Assembly (NCBI RefSeq): GCF_030209355.1 | Contig: NZ_JARVSF010000014.1 | Location: forward strand, 17,794-81,793 | Reading direction: 5' to 3' | DNA from: Pseudarthrobacter sp. fls2-241-R2A-127 | Lineage (GTDB): Bacteria > Actinomycetota > Actinomycetes > Actinomycetales > Micrococcaceae | Length of the DNA: 64,000 nt | Notes under the pieces: generated by a model | What the model saw: only the letters and a program-made list of their open reading frames with translations | Told to the model about the DNA's origin: nothing | The model's database searches: none | Program-made: the position numbers and the translations under genes | Shown here: positions 17,182 through 24,729 of the stretch, piece by piece | Position numbering within the stretch: position 1 is the first letter of the stretch | Layout: the number at the start of each line of letters is the position of its first letter

Positions 17182-17607
17182 GTGAGGCCATTGGGTCACA
17201 CGGTCAAAAATAGTTTGGCTTTCGCGAGAGGGGACGGTATTAGCAAGCTGGACATCAAGGGCAAAGGCACGATGGAGTTGTCCGGTGGAATCCTTCACTT
17301 GCGCTGGAAGCAAGGAGCTTACGTCGGCATTGACGTAGCCAACGCAGCCCTTGAAGCCATCTCCACCATGGGCCAAGGCGCCAGGTTGCCGATGCTGGTC
17401 GAAATTCAGGGTGTGACCCACTCGGCTGCCGCTCGAAAAGTCTTTCCCGATCCATCCAGCATCTCGCGTATGGCACTCTTGGGTTCCTCGCCCGTTGATC
17501 ACGTGATCGCTATGTTCCGCCTGCCCCTATTTCGCCAGCTCCACTCCTGCGCGGAACTAACCGGGGTACTGCTCGAGGAACATCTGCGGCGACCAGACGT
17601 CACTTGA
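17182..17607 (+). CDS. DUF7793/STAS-SEC14-like domain protein
   Basis: About 141 residues (112 if the ATG at 17272 is used). The pattern MELSGGILHLRWKQGAYVG, IDVANAALEAI, LPMLVEIQGVTHSAAARKVF and SRMALLGSSPVDHVIAMFRL matches small actinobacterial proteins with a STAS/SEC14-like fold (DUF7793), of unknown function. The start is uncertain: the GTG at 17182 gives extra N-terminal residues, while the ATG at 17272 has AAAGG nearby. No operon partner is apparent. Confidence 0.75.
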   Translation: MRPLGHTVKNSLAFARGDGISKLDIKGKGTMELSGGILHLRWKQGAYVGIDVANAALEAISTMGQGARLPMLVEIQGVTHSAAARKVFPDPSSISRMALLGSSPVDHVIAMFRLPLFRQLHSCAELTGVLLEEHLRRPDVT

Positions 17608-18127
17608 ACGGGAACCCAGCTCACCCCCCGGTGCTGGACGTTTCGTCACCTGGGGGAGCGGAATCCAAACGCCGCAAGTTGAACTTTCGTCAACCTAAAG
17701 CTGCGACGCAGGAGTATCTCGTTCACGCTTATGGCCCGGTTCAATGAAGCTTTGCCACGCGTAGCGGACCGACGACGGAAACTGGGCCGCTGACGTGGGG
17801 GACGCCAGCCGGCCGTCCGTCGCCGGCCGAGTTCAACTTTACGCCGATACAGGAAGAGGTGGTTTGCCTGGGTTTCACATTTTCCGTAGCCGGCGCGGCA
17901 AAGCCCGGTGATGAATGGCGTCGCCAACGGTGCGCTCGGTTCCAGACGATGACCGGCAAGACGGGTGCCGCCGGCCTAGACTCCGGGGAGAGGCACAGTT
18001 TTCCCGCAGCATTCGATCAAGTCCTGATCAACCTCAGCGCAGGACCTTTACGATCAGGCATGTGCCGCCCGGCGCATCTGGCCGACAGCAAACGTTGCTG
18101 CCATGACGATTCTGGGGAACGATCGCC
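17608..18127. other. Gene-free stretch before the GH26-like gene
   Basis: No supported gene in 520 nt; the frames here have poor coding character. It contains an inverted repeat GTTGA-N7-TCAAC at 17678-17694 that could be a regulator site, and the promoter of the next gene. Confidence 0.45.
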
Positions 18128-19363
18128 GTGTTGAAATCCATAAAGACATACCTGACCGCCATTGCGGCAGGTCTGGGTCTGGCGCTGGCCATGACGGTGG
18201 TCCAGCCCGCGGCCGCGCAGGCGGCCACCGCGCAGATTACCCTGAGCCCGGCGACGGGGCCGGCCGGCTCCTCGATCACGGTGACCGGCAGCGGCTTCAA
18301 AGCCTCCACCACGGGAACACTGATCGTAGGGTCCGCTACGTTTGCCTTGAAAACGACGGCATCCGGGGCGTTCAGCGCCCCGGCCACCATCCCCGCAACC
18401 GCTACCGGCAAAGTCACGGTGACCGCGAAAACCTCGTCCGTGCAGGCTTCGGCAGCGTTCACGGTCGCCGCTCCGGCGGCACCTGCGGTGCCGGGCGTCA
18501 GTACGGCCAGGCTCCGTTTCGGGGTCGCGACCCCCGGTGGTCCACTGGCCAGTACCGAGTTGGATGATGTCTCCGTGCTGGCCGGGGAGGCCCCCTCGAG
18601 CGTGTTGTTCTATGAGGACTTCCTCCAGCCCACGCCCATTGCCGAGATGAACGCGATCCGTGCCCGTGGAGCCGTTCCTCTGGTCACCTGGGAGCCCTGG
18701 GCTTGGGGCGGGGACGCCAATCAACCCGCGTACGCGCTGAACAGAATCACCGCAGGGGACTTCGATGCGCACATTATCCAATGGGGGCAGGCACTGGCGT
18801 CCTGGGGTTACCCTGTCCAGTTGCGGTTCGCCCACGAAATGAACGGTGACTGGTACCCGTGGGCCGAAAGCGTCAACGGCAACCAGCCCGGAGACTATGT
18901 CAGGGCGTGGCGGCATGTTCACGACCTGGTCTCGGCGCAGGGCGCGACCAACGTGTCCTGGGTATGGAGCCCGAACGTCCCGTATTACGGATCGACGGAC
19001 CTCGCCGGTCTCTATCCGGGGGCCGGTTATGTCGACGTCGTCGCTTTGGACGGCTACAACTGGGGAACCTCCGCTTCCTGGAGCACATGGATTTCGCCGC
19101 AGGATCTCTTCGCACCGGGAATCGCCCAGCTTCGTTCCCTGGCACCGGGGCTTCCCATCCTCATCGCCGAGACCGCATCCAGTGAAGCTGGCGGGGACAA
19201 GGCGGCGTGGAACACGCAACTGATCTCCTACCTGGCCGCGCAACCTGATGTGATGGGCTTCGTCTGGTTCCATATACAGAAGGAAACTGACTGGCGGATC
19301 AACAGCAGCGCCGCCTCGGCCGCAGCATTCAAGTCCGCACTGCAAGCCCGGCGCACGCCCTGA
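18128..19363 (+). CDS. Secreted GH26-type glycosidase with N-terminal Ig-like domain
   Basis: 411-residue exported protein. A signal peptide (cleavage near AQA, residue ~32) is followed by an Ig/IPT-like domain (residues ~35-112, ITLSPATGPAGSSITVTGSG) and a short Ala/Pro linker. The catalytic TIM barrel (residues ~128-411) resembles GH26 beta-mannanases and related endoglycanases: Glu237 in RFAHEMNGDWYPW is the expected acid/base and Glu348 in LIAETASSE the nucleophile; WVWSPN is also typical. It should cut a beta-linked polysaccharide outside the cell; the substrate is not settled. GTG at 18128 follows GGGGAA. Confidence 0.87.
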   Translation: MLKSIKTYLTAIAAGLGLALAMTVVQPAAAQAATAQITLSPATGPAGSSITVTGSGFKASTTGTLIVGSATFALKTTASGAFSAPATIPATATGKVTVTAKTSSVQASAAFTVAAPAAPAVPGVSTARLRFGVATPGGPLASTELDDVSVLAGEAPSSVLFYEDFLQPTPIAEMNAIRARGAVPLVTWEPWAWGGDANQPAYALNRITAGDFDAHIIQWGQALASWGYPVQLRFAHEMNGDWYPWAESVNGNQPGDYVRAWRHVHDLVSAQGATNVSWVWSPNVPYYGSTDLAGLYPGAGYVDVVALDGYNWGTSASWSTWISPQDLFAPGIAQLRSLAPGLPILIAETASSEAGGDKAAWNTQLISYLAAQPDVMGFVWFHIQKETDWRINSSAASAAAFKSALQARRTP

Positions 19364-19395
19364 AGAAAAACGGACGCCGAGGTTGAAACCGCGTG

Positions 19396-19887
19396 CTAGC
19401 CAGCGGCCCACCCCCGCGAATCGGCCCGTGGTGGTTCCGTGAGGGAGTAGGACATGAGCCAGTTGAGGGTGTGTCTGCCGCAGTCACTGATCGGCCCAAG
19501 GAAGATATCGGCCGCACGGAGCAGTGTCACTGCGGGGTCCGGTCTTGCGTTCACGTGGATCCGGGATTCCAGGTCCACGGCCAGGCCGGCCAGCTGCGTC
19601 GCGCCGACCATCAGGCTGGAGGATTTAAGGCTGAGGACCGCGTCCACGGCATCGTCAAAGTTCCCCGTGACCAGCGCTGCCCGCAGCCGCTGGATCCGCC
19701 GTGGAAGGTACAGAGCATAATCGGCGATGAACGCAGTGACCAGGCCCGTGTCATTGTCCAGATCCTCCCGCAACCGGTCCAATACGGATTTGTCCACCAG
19801 AGGTCGGCCGGCATTCCCGCGCTGCGGCGGGACAGGCATCTCCGCGGGGACGGTAAGCCGGTATGGTGTGCTGCTGATCTCGTTCAT
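19396..19887 (-). CDS. Hpt-like domain protein lacking the phospho-accepting histidine
   Basis: 163-residue protein whose middle part (residues ~35-130) follows the pattern of a histidine phosphotransfer helical bundle: LRAALVTGNFDDAVDAVLSLKSSSLMVGATQLAGLAVDLE aligns with the family core AHxLKGSAxxLGA (shown in pieces: VLSLKSSS, LMVGA, LAVDLE). The position of the phosphorylated His is Leu, so it should not carry a phosphoryl group. ATG at 19887 is preceded by AAGGGAAAT. No kinase or response regulator is next to it. It may be a pseudo-Hpt that binds or blocks a partner (inference). Confidence 0.7.
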   Translation of the reverse strand: MNEISSTPYRLTVPAEMPVPPQRGNAGRPLVDKSVLDRLREDLDNDTGLVTAFIADYALYLPRRIQRLRAALVTGNFDDAVDAVLSLKSSSLMVGATQLAGLAVDLESRIHVNARPDPAVTLLRAADIFLGPISDCGRHTLNWLMSYSLTEPPRADSRGWAAG

Positions 19888-20056
19888 ATTTCCCTTGAGG
19901 TTTCGTGGCTGGGACTTGGTGCAGCAGGTGCTTCGCGACAGGTCCGCCAGCATGCAGAATCAAAAACCTGCGGACTGACAACGGCAGCTGAGGGGGCGTT
20001 ACAGCAGCGTCTCTCTGCTGCAACGCGCCACCGGACTCATGGCGTCTGCCCCAGCT

Positions 20057-20212
20057 CTATGGGCGTACCTTGCCGCCGCGGCGGACCAGGGCAAGCAGTG
20101 CCACGCCGATCAGCATGATGCCCAGGGCGGTGAGCAGTCCGGCGCCGACGTTCAAGCCGGTGTAGGCCAGGGCGGCGCCGCTGGCCGGGACTGCTGTGTT
20201 CATTCCGTACAT
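20057..20212 (-). CDS. 51-residue LAYTG sortase-signal membrane peptide
   Basis: A tiny protein that is nearly all sorting signal: a 12-residue polar start, then ALAYTG, a ~22-residue hydrophobic segment (GLLTALGIMLIGVALLALV) and the basic tail RRGGKVRP. LAxTG is the motif read by class E sortases of high-GC Gram-positives. There is no separate signal peptide. The start at 20212 has AGAGGAAA upstream and lies 2 nt after the stop of the glycosyltransferase, so it is probably co-translated. It might be a wall-linked peptide or a membrane partner of the transferase (inference). Confidence 0.7.
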   Translation of the reverse strand: MYGMNTAVPASGAALAYTGLNVGAGLLTALGIMLIGVALLALVRRGGKVRP

Positions 20213-20214
20213 GA

Positions 20215-21309
20215 TCAGTTGATTTCCTCTGCTGTGTATTGGGCTTCCCAACGGTCAACACGCCGCCGGGTGACTTTGCTGGCGGCAACGGCCCACCAGG
20301 AGGCAAGGAACCACCCGGAGCGCAGCCACATAAAAAGTTCCTGCGGAAAGAAGGTCGCAGCGAGAGCGACGTCCTTCCAGTCGCGGTGCGGGATCCGCAG
20401 CGCGCGTTTGATGTCCAGGGTCACGAACAGGATCGGGACCAGCCACCAGAAGAGCACGACGTGGAAGACCCCCAAAGACAAGGCGCCGACGATCACGGCG
20501 AGCCACAACAGCTTCAGGAAAACCCCGAGCAGGCCCATCGCCTGCTGCCCCCAGTCACGCAGAGTTAGCCGGTTCAGCCCCAGATCTAAGAGATCCTCGA
20601 CGGTGCCAACCTGCCACTTCATCCGCTGACCCCACAGGGCCTTGAGCGTCTTCATCGAATCCGTGTAGGCGCGCACGTCAGGGGAGACCTGGCAGATGTA
20701 ACCCTGTTCCCGGATCCGGTAGGTCAGCTCAAAGTCCTCCACCTGGGAGGTGTAGACCCACGGTCCTTCCCGGTCGTCCCGGGACGCGATCTGCCGCAGG
20801 ACGGCGTTGTTGATCGCGCAGCCAGTCCCGGCCAGGACGCTGGTGCGGCCCCGCCGCAAAGATGTATCCGTCCAAGTCGCGAACTCGGCTTTCTGCAGCC
20901 GGCTCAGCAATCCGGGGTCCTGCATGGTGAATTTCGACGACGACCCGCCCAGCCGGGCACCGCGCCGACCTTGGAATTCGCGCTCCCACGCTGCCAGGGC
21001 ATTGGGCGGAAGAACAGTGTCCGCGTCCAGACAGACCACCACGTCGGCGTCGTACGCGAATTCGCGCCACGCCCGGTTCAACGCCTCAGACTTGCGGTGC
21101 TCCAAGCGGGGGAGTTCCAGCACGGTGACCGGGAACTGCCGGGCCCGCTCCGCGGTCCCGTCGCTGCAGCCGTTGGGGATCACCACGACAAGATCCGCCG
21201 GACGGGACTGACCCATGACGCCCTCTAGGGTCGCGCCAATGGATCCTTCCTCGTTGTAGGCCGGAACCAGCACCACAATCTTTAACGCAGGCAGTGCCGC
21301 GGGCGCCAT
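20215..21309 (-). CDS. Family 2 glycosyltransferase, membrane-bound and processive-like
   Basis: 364-residue enzyme with a GT-A domain (residues ~8-240) and three or more C-terminal membrane helices. It shows LVPAYNEEGSIGATLEG at the N terminus, the DxD metal motif CLDADTV near residue 94, the acceptor-side acidic motif QVEDFELTYRI near 190 and GQRMKWQ in place of Q(Q/R)xRW. This set is typical of BcsA/HasA-like enzymes making beta-linked polysaccharides. Helices include LLGVFLKLLWLAVIVGALSL and VVLFWWLVPILFVTL. Product unknown. The small LAYTG peptide gene follows directly. Confidence 0.9.
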   Translation of the reverse strand: MAPAALPALKIVVLVPAYNEEGSIGATLEGVMGQSRPADLVVVIPNGCSDGTAERARQFPVTVLELPRLEHRKSEALNRAWREFAYDADVVVCLDADTVLPPNALAAWEREFQGRRGARLGGSSSKFTMQDPGLLSRLQKAEFATWTDTSLRRGRTSVLAGTGCAINNAVLRQIASRDDREGPWVYTSQVEDFELTYRIREQGYICQVSPDVRAYTDSMKTLKALWGQRMKWQVGTVEDLLDLGLNRLTLRDWGQQAMGLLGVFLKLLWLAVIVGALSLGVFHVVLFWWLVPILFVTLDIKRALRIPHRDWKDVALAATFFPQELFMWLRSGWFLASWWAVAASKVTRRRVDRWEAQYTAEEIN

Positions 21310-21670
21310 GTCTTCCTTCCAGAGTCATCCACCGGCCCCGAATGGGAGCCGCGGACTCATCCTCGAAGGCACACATCAAGGTGCACGGGGACAAACCATT
21401 AAGATTGGCTCAATATTTACAAATGCCACCCCGGTCGTGGGAAGGGTCAAATAGGGGAAAGGTCCCCATTCACTGTCAGCCCACAGGAGCCTGCGCTTCC
21501 ACCCCGTGGTGGGATCCATTTGCCTCCGCGGAGGCTCCATATCCAGCCCGCAAGGGCACCGCACCCGGAGGTACATCGTACGAAATATGCATGTTGCTGA
21601 AGAGGGTACTCAGCGGTAACCTGATTGAGGCCGAGTACGGCACCTATTACCGGTGTCTGGAGAAGCCAGC

Positions 21671-21706
21671 AAGACCCCGAGCCACCCCCCAAGGACTCGG
21701 GGTCTT
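21671..21706 (+). terminator. 11-bp hairpin
   Basis: AAGACCCCGAG (21671-21681) pairs with CTCGGGGTCTT (21696-21706) with a 14-nt C/A-rich loop. It is followed by CTGCTTG rather than a T run, so it acts as a terminator or RNA structure on either strand. Confidence 0.5.
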
Positions 21707-21770
21707 CTGCTTGTCAGATCCGTTGGTTAAGATGAGCCAGGAACTGCCCTTGCAGTGGGTGTTTCTGCGC

Positions 21771-21800
21771 GGCAGAGGGACCTATTTGGGGGCCTCTGCC
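21771..21800 (+). terminator. 8-bp hairpin
   Basis: GGCAGAGG (21771-21778) pairs with CCTCTGCC (21793-21800); GCTTT follows. Second hairpin of the gene-free stretch. Confidence 0.4.
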
Positions 21801-22004
21801 GCTTTAGCGTGTCCGCTCCACAGCAGCCGAGCTCCCGCCGCTACGCAGAATCCACGGGGTAGTACTGCTGCTGCCGTGGCGACTGTCGAACTCATCGGCA
21901 ACGGACACGGCCTCCTCGGTGTCAGCTGCATCAAGCTCTTTACCTCAGCGCCGTTCGTTTATGCCAGCCGACAGGTCTCCATGCGTCAAGAATAGAGCGG
22001 CCGG

Positions 22005-22187
22005 CTACTCCTGGTGGTCCCGTGCCCTAAAGGCGCCATACGGAAACGGCCCCTGGTAATAAAGGCACGTGGGGCAGCTGCACCGGTGTGGAACCTCCAC
22101 GAGTTCGAGCCCCTCATCCACGGTGTGCTTCTCTAGGGTCCTGGTGATGACCGGCGCGCCGCACGCCGGGCAGTAAGCCTCTCTCAC
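22005..22187 (-). CDS. Small zinc-ribbon protein
   Basis: 60-residue protein with CPACG near the N terminus and CSCPTC in the middle, a plausible two-knuckle zinc ribbon. GTG at 22187 follows GGAGG. Function unknown. It is at the left edge of the accessory region. Confidence 0.6.
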   Translation of the reverse strand: MREAYCPACGAPVITRTLEKHTVDEGLELVEVPHRCSCPTCLYYQGPFPYGAFRARDHQE

Positions 22188-22838
22188 GGCACCTGCCTCC
22201 GATACGCGGCGGGCAGGTTGAACAGTATGGAATGCACGATTCCAACGTCCACCTGGCGCGGCGCTTCACGTTAGAGCCGAAAGACCCGGAATGTTACTCC
22301 GCAGTAGGAACTGACTCAACGTTGCTTCCGGCAGCCCGAGTCGCCAGCCTGGGCCAATCAGTGGACTCCGGCTCACAACGGATCAGTGCTGGAGAATCCA
22401 CGAGTGCCACGGATGCCGACATACGGCAGAAGCCGCTCGTCACGAACCTCAAGGGCAGCCCAGAAAGCCTTGAACCAACACTCCCCCAGCCAATTTCAAG
22501 AGCCGATAGTGGATATTTCGTCAAGTCGTGGTGGCGCAGATAGGGGAGAGGCGCTGTTCATCCATTCGGGGTCAGACTGACCGTCTGGAACGCGCTCTTG
22601 GACTGCTGATCTCCTTGATCGGATGAAGTCTTCTCTGCTTCAACCTCAGCGATGAAGAGGCCTCCGTCCCGCCGTTCAAACGGTGACACCGTGCCCGCGG
22701 GTAGTAAGGCGATGCCGGCGTTGGCCGAAGGCCCTGGAATTGGCGAAACTCCGGCCAAATAGCGGTTGGCCGAAGTTCCATGAACAACCCTGCAGGGTAA
22801 ACCTTGGGGTTGGCTGGAAACGCGGGGAGTGGAGGGTG
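22188..22838. other. Gene-free stretch, left part of the accessory region
   Basis: 650 nt where no frame has convincing coding character or a ribosome site. It may be decayed mobile DNA next to the recombinase remnant. Confidence 0.4.
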
Positions 22839-22910
22839 TTACTTCAACGCTGCTTGACGGAGGTACTGGTAGACCGTTTCCCTGCTGATTCCGTAATCGC
22901 GGGCCAAGCC
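22839..22910 (-). pseudogene. Remnant of a serine recombinase/resolvase HTH
   Basis: The minus strand encodes GLARDYGISRETVYQYLRQ followed by AALK and a stop: the C-terminal helix-turn-helix of Hin/resolvase-type serine recombinases. Upstream in frame nothing resembles the catalytic domain, so only the last ~23 codons remain. It marks an old element. Confidence 0.6.
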
Positions 22911-23009
22911 GCAGTGTGAGGGAGGGTGACATGCGTTGCGAAGTCGCCGCCTCACTTCAGATACCAGCCGATTGCACAGTCAACCCGATTTTCTGGTCAC
23001 CGACACAGA

Positions 23010-23022
23010 ATCGTATTACGAT
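23010..23022. promoter_or_regulatory. Palindrome in front of the antitoxin gene
   Basis: ATCGTA-T-TACGAT, a perfect 6-bp inverted repeat ending 7 nt before the antitoxin ATG. Such sites are bound by ribbon-helix-helix antitoxins for autorepression (inference). Confidence 0.5.
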
Positions 23023-23029
23023 TATCTGC

Positions 23030-23290
23030 ATGGAACGCAAGATGAACGGACGGACGGTCTCTGAAGCCGAAATTGACGGGTGGGTCGAGGAAGCCGAAGC
23101 CGGTTACGACCTTGAAGAGCTGAAGGCGCGGATGGGGCGCCCTGCCCGGGGCGCGGAAGCGTCTCAAGTCATTCCCGTACGCCTGACGGTTGACGAGCTT
23201 GCGGCGGTGATGGCGCGGGCCGAGCGCGAGCACCTCAACCGTTCCGAAGCGATCCGCGCCGCCCTGGCCGCTTGGTCGCACGCGGCGTGA
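23030..23290 (+). CDS. Ribbon-helix-helix (CopG-type) antitoxin
   Basis: 86-residue protein. An acidic N-terminal segment (EAEIDGWVEEAEAGYDLEEL) that could wrap a toxin is followed by a C-terminal RHH DNA-binding unit, residues ~45-86: SQVIPVRLTVDELAAVMA and LNRSEAIRAALAAW. The order (toxin-binding then RHH) is the reverse of many RHH antitoxins but common in BrnA-like ones. It overlaps the following gene by 4 nt (GTGA), and a palindrome lies just upstream. Confidence 0.8.
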   Translation: MERKMNGRTVSEAEIDGWVEEAEAGYDLEELKARMGRPARGAEASQVIPVRLTVDELAAVMARAEREHLNRSEAIRAALAAWSHAA

Positions 23291-23526
23291 TCGTCCGCCG
23301 CTCCGCACAAAAGCACGGGATCAACTCCGCTGACATAATCGAGGCAGCAACGTGGCCGCTGATATCAGTCCCCTTGGACGATGACGACCCGCGCAGATTC
23401 CTCCGCCTCGGTTTTGACACCCATAGCCGGCTGCTGGAGCTCGTGGTGCTGGTCTGGGACGATGGACGCGAGGAAATCATCCATGCAATGAAATGTCGAC
23501 CCAAGTATCTTGGGCTGCTCGGCTAG
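23287..23526 (+). CDS. BrnT/RelE-like small toxin candidate
   Basis: 79-residue protein starting with GTG that overlaps the antitoxin stop. It has the pattern of actinobacterial toxins that follow RHH antitoxins: SAQKHGINSADIIEAATWPL, RFLRLGFDTHSRLLELVV and IIHAMKCRPKYLGLL, a compact alpha-beta fold with the HAMxxRPK end. Such toxins usually are mRNA-cutting RNases; catalytic residues cannot be assigned surely (His/Arg/Lys near the C terminus are candidates). Confidence 0.75.
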   Translation: MIVRRSAQKHGINSADIIEAATWPLISVPLDDDDPRRFLRLGFDTHSRLLELVVLVWDDGREEIIHAMKCRPKYLGLLG

Positions 23527-23651
23527 CACCATCGCACCGAAACGTCAGAACTCACTAAGCCCAGCCCTGACGCATCCACCGCCTAGGAAATGGGCCTTTC
23601 AAACAAAGCTTTCGTCAAGTTAACGGCCGAGGCTGGGGAAGGGGTCCTGCC

Positions 23652-23682
23652 TTTTACAGGCGGGGCCGTGGGGCCTGTAAAA
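23652..23682 (+). repeat. 10-bp perfect inverted repeat before the pRiA4b gene
   Basis: TTTTACAGGC (23652-23661) and GCCTGTAAAA (23673-23682) flank an 11-nt G-rich loop and end 9 nt before the ATG at 23692, where they could hide the ribosome site or bind a repressor. Confidence 0.6.
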
Positions 23683-23691
23683 ATGGGGGCC

Positions 23692-24333
23692 ATGGACAAA
23701 TTTGAGACCGGGACGGGTATGGGACAGGACTTCGTCCTGGAGGTTCGTGTGGCGCTGGTCGACAGTGTGCCTGAGATTTGGCGTCGATTCGAGCTCCGGG
23801 GCTCCCTGACTTTAGGTCAGGTACATCAGGTCCTGCAGGCAGCATTTGGCTGGGAGGACGCGCACCTGCACAGGTTTGTAACAAGCGACCCGTTCGCGCC
23901 GCTGCAGCCGGTCGACGGCGACTTCCCGGAAGTCCCGCAGTGGCTTCCAAGGCAGCAGTGTGAAGAACCCGGCGACAGGCCTGAGGAGGATTGCTCCCTG
24001 GATCAGCTGCTCGCGCTGGGGTCGGGCGAGGCGTTCTACGAGTACGACTTCGGTGACAGCTGGCTTCACCGGCTCGAGCTCGTTTCCCGCCGGCCCGCAG
24101 ACGGAAACAGTCCATCGGCCCGCCTGATCGACGGCGCCCGGCGCGGCCCGCTGGAAGACTCCGGAGGTTTGCCGGGTTACGAGGACATCATGGATGCCTT
24201 GGCCGATCCATCGCATCCTGATCACGCCGAACACGCTGCATGGGTGGCCGACATAACCGGATCTGCCGAACCATTCGACCCGGCCCTTCTGGACATCCCG
24301 GCCGTGAACCGGGCGCTGGCTAAGCAGTTCTGA
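23692..24333 (+). CDS. Plasmid pRiA4b ORF-3 family protein
   Basis: 213-residue protein of the pRiA4b ORF-3-like family, often found on plasmids and islands; function unknown. Signature parts: LEVRVALVDSVPEIWRRFEL, LGQVHQVLQAAFGWEDAHLH, YEYDFGDSWLHRLELV and GARRGPLEDSGGLPGYE near residue 150. The ATG at 23692 follows GGGGG; another ATG sits 9 nt earlier. The inverted repeat upstream could control it. Confidence 0.9.
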   Translation: MDKFETGTGMGQDFVLEVRVALVDSVPEIWRRFELRGSLTLGQVHQVLQAAFGWEDAHLHRFVTSDPFAPLQPVDGDFPEVPQWLPRQQCEEPGDRPEEDCSLDQLLALGSGEAFYEYDFGDSWLHRLELVSRRPADGNSPSARLIDGARRGPLEDSGGLPGYEDIMDALADPSHPDHAEHAAWVADITGSAEPFDPALLDIPAVNRALAKQF

Positions 24334-24334
24334 C

Positions 24335-24353
24335 TTCCCGTGTCTGTCGGGAA
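24335..24353 (+). terminator. Hairpin after the pRiA4b gene
   Basis: TTCCCG/CGGGAA stem with a 7-nt loop right after the stop codon, followed by AACG. Confidence 0.4.
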
Positions 24354-24502
24354 AACGTCACGCACTATGCCGGGAAACAGCCCCTTCTACCGGCCCTCCC
24401 CCGCCCATTCTTGACTGGTAGCGGGACGTCTTGATGTGGGACGAGTTGCCTTTTGGGTTTTGTAGGGTTTCCATGCTGACGGAATCATGAGTCACTATCC
24501 GT

Positions 24503-24715
24503 ATGGATTGGGACGAAGCGGGTAGAAGAGCGGACCTCAAGCTGTGGAGGGCCTTCTTTTGGATTGGTCTTGTCCTGCTGGTCCTGGCCGTTGCCAACGT
24601 TCTTTTCGTTCTGTCTGATCCTCCGAAAAACTGGTGGCAGTACTTATCCCCTTTATTCAACGTTCTGGTTGGCGTTGCAATGGTGATCTATAGCCGCCGC
24701 AGATATCGGTCATGA
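24503..24715 (+). CDS. Small two-helix membrane protein
   Basis: 70-residue protein with two hydrophobic helices (residues ~17-38, FFWIGLVLLVLAVANVLFVL, and ~46-63) joined by a short polar turn DPPKNWWQY and ending in RRRYRS. Orientation and function unknown. No clear ribosome site, but the amino-acid pattern is that of a real membrane peptide. Confidence 0.6.
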   Translation: MDWDEAGRRADLKLWRAFFWIGLVLLVLAVANVLFVLSDPPKNWWQYLSPLFNVLVGVAMVIYSRRRYRS

Positions 24716-24729
24716 TGTGACCGTTTGCT

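Larger units (their letters stand above)
21310..22004. other. Gene-free stretch with strong hairpins
   Basis: About 695 nt without a convincing gene. A frame on the plus strand across it has poor coding character. It contains two strong inverted repeats (21671-21706 and 21771-21800), and an arm pair GTACTC/GAGTAC around 21606-21635. A transcribed small RNA or end of transcription units is possible. Confidence 0.4.

Noticed and set aside
21294..21995. Long plus-strand reading frame across the stretch right of the glycosyltransferase
   Set aside because: Poor coding character, no ribosome site, and it runs through strong hairpins.
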